From contig CM060462.1 in the NCBI GenBank assembly GCA_030544235.1, positions 36,219,526 through 36,283,525 of the forward strand: a stretch of 64,000 nucleotides of DNA, in the 5' to 3' direction. Position numbers and translations under genes: made by a program. Source of the DNA: Lepturacanthus savala. Lineage: Eukaryota > Chordata > Actinopteri > Scombriformes > Trichiuridae. Positions 58,792 to 64,000 of the stretch are shown here, piece by piece (the first letter of the stretch is position 1; every line of letters begins with the position of its first letter). A model generated the notes under the pieces. It was not told where the DNA came from. It did not search any database and saw only the letters and a list, made by a program, of their open reading frames with translations.

Positions 58792-59563
58792 CGGGTATGG
58801 TGGCGGGTCTCCTGCGAGGAGCAGGACTGGGGCGGCCGGCGGACACCGGCCGCGCCTCCGATGTCTGGCCCCGGGAGAGGACGGCCAGGTGGTCCTCTGC
58901 GAGGGTGACAGCCGTCGCCAGGTCGGCGGGGCGGTGGCAGCGCACCCATTCCAGGGTGCCCGCCGGCAGCCCCTCCACGAACTGCTCCAGGACGATCTTC
59001 TCCATCAGCTCTCCCTCGCCTGCGGTCCCCCCCGGCTGCAGCCACCTGTACGCCGCGTCCCTTAGCTGCTGGGCGTGGACGAAGGGGCGGTCGGTGGGAC
59101 CCAGCTTGGCCCCCCGGAACCTCCGCCGGTGGTCCTCCGCCGAATATCCCAGTCGGTCGAGGACGGCCCTCTTCACTGCCCGGTACTGTCCTCGTGAGGA
59201 GGCAGGCAGGCCGAGCGCCGCCGCCTGTGCGTCCCCCGCCAGCAGAGGCAGCAGGCGCACGGCCCACTCTGCCTCCGGCCACCCGCACGCCGACGCCGTC
59301 GCCTCGAACATTTCCAGGAACGACTGGACGTCGTCGCTCCCGGTCATCCGCTGCAGTGTGACGCCGGCGAGCGGGGGGCTCGGTGACGCCGTCCCCGACC
59401 GAGCCAGCATCCTCTGCAGCAGCTGCGTCTGCCCTTCGACCTGCTGCTGAAGCGCCGAGAGCTGCTGCCTGTTGGCCGCTGCCTGGTCCCGGCTCATCGC
59501 GGCGACCTCCGCTAAGATCTGGGCCAGCGCTGTGGCTGGTTGCACCTGCTGTGGCTCCGTCAT
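58792..59563 (-). CDS. Gmr1-type Gag, N-terminal and SCAN-like part
   Basis: Structural protein of the retrotransposon particle. It starts at ATG 59563 (MTEPQQVQPATALAQILAEV), only a few bases after the primer site; an in-frame ATG at 59641 lies in the LTR and is not a likely start. Residues ~143-226 resemble a SCAN domain: HRRRFRGAKLG, then LRDAAYRWLQPG, ELMEKIVLEQFVEGLPAGTL and WVRCHRPADLATAVTLAEDH. The same frame continues to a stop at 58586 but loses gag character after the C-run at 58782..58791, where the zinc-knuckle frame takes over. Confidence 0.85.
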
Positions 59564-59571
59564 TTCTGCCG

Positions 59572-59589
59572 GATCCCTATTGGGCGCCA
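59572..59589 (-). promoter_or_regulatory. Primer binding site of the Gypsy element (tRNA-Lys-like)
   Basis: Two bases inside the 5' LTR the element strand reads TGGCGCCCAATAGGGATC. The first ten bases match the start of the lysine-tRNA primer site used by several retroviruses (TGGCGCCCAA). The remainder matches less well, so the exact tRNA is uncertain. Confidence 0.65.
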
Positions 59590-59591
59590 GA

Positions 59592-59941
59592 TGTGGCAGT
59601 CGCCTTGCCACCGTGGGTTCCCCGGCACCGAACAGACGCACAACAAGTCCAGTCTTTACTGTTAACGGGTTTTTCCCCGGGCTTTATTAGCGCGCACACA
59701 CCCACACACACGCTGAGGCCGTCTGCAGCCGTCGCAGGCTTGATAAGTTGCCGTCTGCTCGGCTCTCCTCGTGTCCGTTCCTCCTTCCTCCTCGCGGGTC
59801 CAGCCTGCTACTGTTTTAAAAGAGATGGTGAGAGTAATTAGCGCACCTGTACTCACTGCTCAATTACTCTCACCTGGCGCCGCTCCCCTGAGCCCTCTCC
59901 ACACCTCTCTCCTGCAGCCGATGCGCCACGCCCCCTCCACA
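59592..59941 (-). repeat. Gypsy (Gmr1-type) 5' LTR
   Basis: Right LTR copy, 350 bp, followed by the TCATC duplication at 59942..59946. Confidence 0.94.
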
Positions 59942-60039
59942 TCATCATTAAAGAATAATGGGACAGAATAAATTAGTCAAATTGTTAGTTTCCACCTTAC
60001 CTTCCACCTAGGCTTAGCCTACTTTGTAGGTTAGTCTAC

Positions 60040-60086
60040 AGATAGATAGATAGATAGATAGATAGAGAGATAGATAGATAGATAGA
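60040..60086 (+). repeat. (GATA)n microsatellite
   Basis: About eleven GATA units with one GAGA interruption. Confidence 0.93.
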
Positions 60087-60175
60087 AATGTAATAAATGT
60101 ATATATATTAAAATGTTCCTATAGAACATAGATTTTGTAAATACAACATGTGTAAAGATGTTTCGGCAATGATGT

Positions 60176-60189
60176 GTTTCCATGGTAAC
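60176..60189. promoter_or_regulatory. X-box-like palindrome (possible RFX site)
   Basis: GTTTCCATGGTAAC is a near-palindrome close to the RFX X-box. It lies about 100 bp beyond the 3' side of the candidate exon at 60283..60510. Function is inferred from the motif alone. Confidence 0.35.
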
Positions 60190-60282
60190 AGAGTCAAGTG
60201 CTGACAGCAAAGCTTGGCTGGCTCCAGCATTGAGTGTTTCAGCTATCAAACACAGTTTACAAGGGCTGTTTATAAAAAAGCA

Positions 60283-60510
60283 TTAACAGTTTGTTTGTGC
60301 CGTCCTCTTCACTGCCTGCTCTTTAATCCCATTGAGCCGCTTTTCCATCATCTTGTTTTTTTTGGTGATTTCGTCTGTCTCGCTCCCGGCCATCCTCCCC
60401 CATTTTTCACAGCAGGGTGAGAGTTTGTTAGAGAGCTCCGCACCTACAATGTGACAAATGAGGAGGTGGAGGTTTAGGATGGCCAGGAGCCAGCGTTTTC
60501 CTGGATCCAT
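60283..60510 (-). CDS. Candidate signal-peptide ORF/exon of an unrecognised secreted protein
   Basis: From ATG at 60510 the frame gives 75 residues: MDPGKRWLLAILNLHLLICH, then IVGAELSNKLSPCCEKWGRM and a charged, Lys/Glu-rich helix-like end to a TAA at 60283. The start has a basic n-region, a hydrophobic core and a plausible cleavage near VGA. The rest has a CC pair and coiled-coil-like composition, as in the N-terminal parts of some secreted oligomeric proteins. I do not recognise the family. Only weak donor sites (GTGAAG, GTTAAT) lie near its end. It may be a first exon or a chance frame. Confidence 0.33.
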   Translation of the reverse strand: MDPGKRWLLAILNLHLLICHIVGAELSNKLSPCCEKWGRMAGSETDEITKKNKMMEKRLNGIKEQAVKRTAQTNC

Positions 60511-60601
60511 CACCAGTGGCGGACTGCCACAATCTTAAGAGAGTATAAACAAAAGTATTTCTGACTCAGAAATCACACCTGAAAAAAAGTATATTATATA
60601 T

Positions 60602-61066
60602 GCAGCTCTGGAAAAACATAAGAGACCACTGCATTATTTTCTGAAATCAGCATCTCTACATGTATTCCAGCCATTCCATTCCAGCGTCTGTTGAATTCCA
60701 ACACATGAACACCTCATTCTGCTTAAAGAGAAACCAGGAGTGGAATAAAGTCACCAAAGAACAATGGTAAAGACTGTGGAGAGCATGAAAGACACATGAA
60801 AGCTGGGATTAAAACTATGAAATATTGATTTATCTTGTTTTAAATGAATTTGATCTTGTTTCTTTGCATTGTTTGAGGTCTGAAAACATTATATCTTTTT
60901 TGTTATTTTTACCATTTGTCATTTTCTGCAAATAAATAATAAACAATAATATTTTTATTTGGAATTTGGTGGAAATGTCAGTAGTTTATAGATTCAACAA
61001 ACGTCCCTTTTGCCCAAACACGTACCTATGATTAGTATAATCAGAAAAACTGATTGATTGCAGTGA
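60602..61066. mobile_element. Non-autonomous Tc1-like repeat
   Basis: Begins CAGCTCTGGAAAAACATAAG, then AGACCACTGCA. Inside are AGCATCTCTACATGTATTCC and TTTTTATTTGGAATTTGGTG; it ends TTGCAGTGATCTCTC, the inverted counterpart of the start. The right end runs into a TC microsatellite. No transposase is present. Confidence 0.6.

Positions 61067-61110
<44 letters not shown>
61067..61110 (+). repeat. (TC)n microsatellite
   Basis: TC run with one TTTC interruption, grown at the right end of the repeat at 60602..61066. Confidence 0.92.
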
Positions 61111-61111
<1 letters not shown>

Positions 61112-63545
61112 AAGATTTCAAAACCTACCGCAGTGTTTAAAATAAAACAAATATACATAAATTCAAAACAAATATTTTTAAAAAGTCAAGCAAATTGGGG
61201 AATAATTGGCTTCCTGTGGTGTCTGTGCAGTAAAAACACTAAAAGAAAGAGCTACCTTTAATCTGTAGGATGGAAACTGAATGTTTTAGTATCCTCACCC
61301 TATCTGCAATGACCGAATATTCATGGTTTTATACATTAGGCCTCAGGAAGTTTTAAATAATTATCTTTATCAGCAGTCACTATCAAGCCTGTCACCATCA
61401 AGCCTATCTAACATCTGCTATAATTAAGAAACCAACACTTGTGGTTATACTCTACACAGCTGACCTTGATCAGTTTAACTTCAGTGACTTTTCTTTGTCG
61501 TCTTCATCTTATTGATTATTTGTCTCCGAGCTTCATTTCCAATATTCCCTTAATGCCAGAATTTAGGTGAGAACCCTTCAGGGAGCATTTTGTGTTTCTT
61601 TTTTTTTTCATTATTAAACATCATACTGCAGTCACTGGTCTAACTGACCTACTTTATCTTCCGCAGATCTACTTTCTCTCCATTTTTCTGCTTTTGAAGC
61701 CCCTGTCTGAAGTTACAGTGTGCAAGAAAAGGGCTGTGGCTGTAGACTACATTTTATTTTATATTAATTAATTCTTGGTGATAAAGTAACATCCAGTAGG
61801 AGAATGTAAGTGGTGCAGCTAAATCAGACCATTCTCACTCTCACAGCCTGTTTTGTCACATCAGTCTCTGACACTGGGTCTCCCTTTGTGTCATTTCCTC
61901 ATGTGTAGGATAGTCCCATAGACTTTTATAAAACTCCAAAAATGTACAATTGTCTACATTTGCAGGTGGACTGTTGGGTCAATGGCCAGATAAATCGACT
62001 GTGAAAACATGAGAAGTTGCTCAAGCAGCAGGAGAGCAGTGTTCAATATACACATTTTGACATTTTAAATGGCAATTTTTACCATTACTTTTGGCATTTT
62101 ACTGATCATTTCAACCCAAAGAAGGTTTTTTTATTCTAACACTCGCCAAATGTTTTTTTATGCCTAAACCTGAGCAGACAAAAAGGCAGCATTTTACACC
62201 CTGGAACTGAGAAGGTTTAGCTGAACACAAGATAAATGCATGAAATCGTGTTTTTTCTGTCATCTCCAAAGTGGTCGCATATACGTTAGATGCAAGAAGC
62301 AGGACTGGGAGTGCAGACTATATCAATATTCTGAGGCTGACATCATTGGGTTGATATGTAGCTACACATTTGTTGGTCATATGTGAAAGAAATGGATTTT
62401 GAAAACTCCTGCTTTAGTGCATTATGCTGTGTGACAAATAAGAGACAGCAATATATTGGAAGCTCGCTCTTCACGTGCTTGACTGTGACAAAAGAGACTT
62501 GAAAATGGTCCAGGCTGTTGACAGGACCATTCATTTATCCGTCTTGACAAGGACTCTCGTGAAAACTTTATAACCTGACATCAAAACAGTAGCTATTGTG
62601 CCTGAATTTCCACTTTGTTCAGCACTGAAGTTGCCGGTGTGAAGGCTAGTGGTTGAGATTCCAGTTTCTATTTTCATTTTATACATTTTAGGGCAGGTGT
62701 TATGTGCCAAACCATTTCCCACTGCAAAAACCAACAATGAAACTCTGTATAATAACAATGATAATAATAATTATTCAATTCCAATCAGACAGATGAGTGT
62801 TTTTATTGGCAAAGTATTAGAATGTCAGACATGGAGTGCAGTCAGCAGAAGCCACAGATCTGGTTCTGCATCCATTCAGTTGGGGCATTTTGTCTTCATG
62901 GCAGTGAGAGCGGAAAAGTCTTTTTCTCACAAAGATAGATTGTGACAAACAGAATCAAAAACTGCAGCCTTCAATGACAGCGCTGCCACCAGACACCAGA
63001 GTGCTGTCTGACGGTCGTTCAAGCAGCTTTTCCTGTTTAGCAGATGTCAGATCTTCTGGTATTTCTGAGGCAGTGTGAAATACTCTGAATTGATTCTGCC
63101 ACGGTTAAGATGTACTGAGGTATTGATTCTAAAATGAGGAAGAGGAAAAAAACAAAGATGGAAACCAGCAGGTCAATAAATGGTGAGGGAGAAAATGGAG
63201 CATTGTGAATGTAAAGGTTAGATATTGTGGATGGGAGATACAGAAAAAAAGACAAAGACATAAAAACAGAACAGAAAGCAATGAGGTGACATTCTATACT
63301 ATTAACGAAACTATTCTATCATCGAACCGTTTTTCCATCACCTTTTAATTTGATGTAGCTTTAATGCAAAGTCTCATTCAAATCATCTTTTACATTTTTA
63401 GACTCTATATTCAAACCTTCAAACAATCACAAATAAAACACATTTCACCTAAAGGGAATAATTCTTGTTTTTTTAAAAAAAGTATTTTTTTTTTGCCACA
63501 GAACTTACAGCAGACAAAGCACATTATCAGCTCTTTATTACTGCT
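61111..63545. other. Intergenic DNA, nothing recognised
   Basis: AT-rich sequence without recognisable exons, RNAs or repeat families. Confidence 0.4.
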
Positions 63546-63548
63546 ATT

Positions 63549-63559
63549 GAGAGAGAGAG

Positions 63560-63612
<53 letters not shown>

Positions 63613-63646
63613 GTGTGTGTGTGTGTGCATGTGTGTGAGAGAGAGA
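63549..63646 (+). repeat. Compound (GA)n(GT)n(GA)n microsatellite
   Basis: A GA run, then GT with single CG and CAT interruptions, then GA again. Confidence 0.94.
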
Positions 63647-64000
63647 CATTTTCAGTTTAAATTACTGTTATTATAAGACCACACATCACAGATTTACACC
63701 AATTCATTATCCCCCTCACATTCGGGCAAATTATTTCCACGGGTGAAAATATAAATGGAGGGATTTTGATGGCTTCCCTCATCATTGCGCTCTTTAATTT
63801 TCTCATTATGGAATTAAGATGATGTGTCATGATTGGTGCAAAGTTTTACTTTGTTAGCTGTTTTCCCCTTTCTTTTTAAACTGTATTACATTTCTTATTT
63901 CTCATGTGTGCATCATTGATTCAAAATGAGTTGCCTGATCGTAGTAACAGGTCATTTTGGACCAATACTAATAACAATTAGGCTGATAGCCGATAGCCTG
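63647..64000. other. Window end, nothing recognised
   Basis: About 350 bases of AT-rich DNA with no feature seen. Confidence 0.4.

Larger units (their letters stand above)
54951..59941 (-). mobile_element. Ty3/Gypsy LTR retrotransposon of the Gmr1 type (integrase before RT)
   Basis: Direct repeats of 350 bp at 54951..55300 and 59592..59941, start TGTGGCAGTCGCC, end GCCCCCTCCACA, no difference seen between copies. The element reads on the minus strand: 5' LTR on the right, primer site, gag, protease, integrase, reverse transcriptase, RNase H, 3' LTR. Integrase lies upstream of RT, the reverse of ordinary Gypsy order, which is the defining feature of the Gmr1 group first reported from cod. The whole 5 kb is GC-rich inside an AT-rich neighbourhood. 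The reading frame is broken twice, so this copy may need complementation. Confidence 0.94.

Noticed and set aside
58461..59450. 329-codon plus-strand ORF in the Gypsy element
   Set aside because: Antisense to gag/protease in very GC-rich DNA where stops are rare; no recognisable domain.

Overview
The window looks like teleost fish nuclear DNA. It has vertebrate genes with short GT-AG introns, long perfect CA/TG and TA microsatellites, Tc1-like fossils, piggyBac- and hAT-like short repeats, a BEL/Pao retrotransposon and a Gmr1-type Gypsy retrotransposon. I cannot fix the species.

Three host genes can be read. At the left edge, minus strand, is the first coding exon of the dopamine D4 receptor gene (drd4, 146..400); the rest lies outside the window. 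On the plus strand, 10726..28355 holds a complete gene for a CDHR5-type (mucin-like protocadherin) brush-border adhesion protein. I assembled 14 coding exons whose splice phases all agree and which give a 709-residue protein, including a short signal-peptide exon at 10726..10816. Converging on it from the right is cathepsin D (ctsd, minus strand, 30532..38423): 9 coding exons, 396 residues, both catalytic aspartates. DRD4, CDHR5 and CTSD also lie on human 11p15.5, so this is an old synteny block.

Two young LTR retrotransposons lie on the minus strand. A 7.4-kb BEL/Pao element (14439..21863) sits in cdhr5 intron 5. It has an open 1992-codon gag-pol frame, 5-bp target duplications and LTRs that differ by one A in an A-run. 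A 5.0-kb Ty3/Gypsy element (54951..59941) has LTRs with no difference I could see, 5-bp target duplications, a SCAN-like gag segment, and integrase placed before reverse transcriptase. That order identifies the Gmr1 group. Its reading frame is broken twice.

The rest (about 0.7-10.4 kb, 38.6-54.9 kb and 60-64 kb) is AT-rich non-coding DNA with microsatellites, a ~33-bp minisatellite, transposon fossils and dispersed teleost repeats. One short ORF at 60283..60510 (minus) could be a signal-peptide exon of an unrecognised gene. No tRNA, rRNA or CRISPR array was seen.
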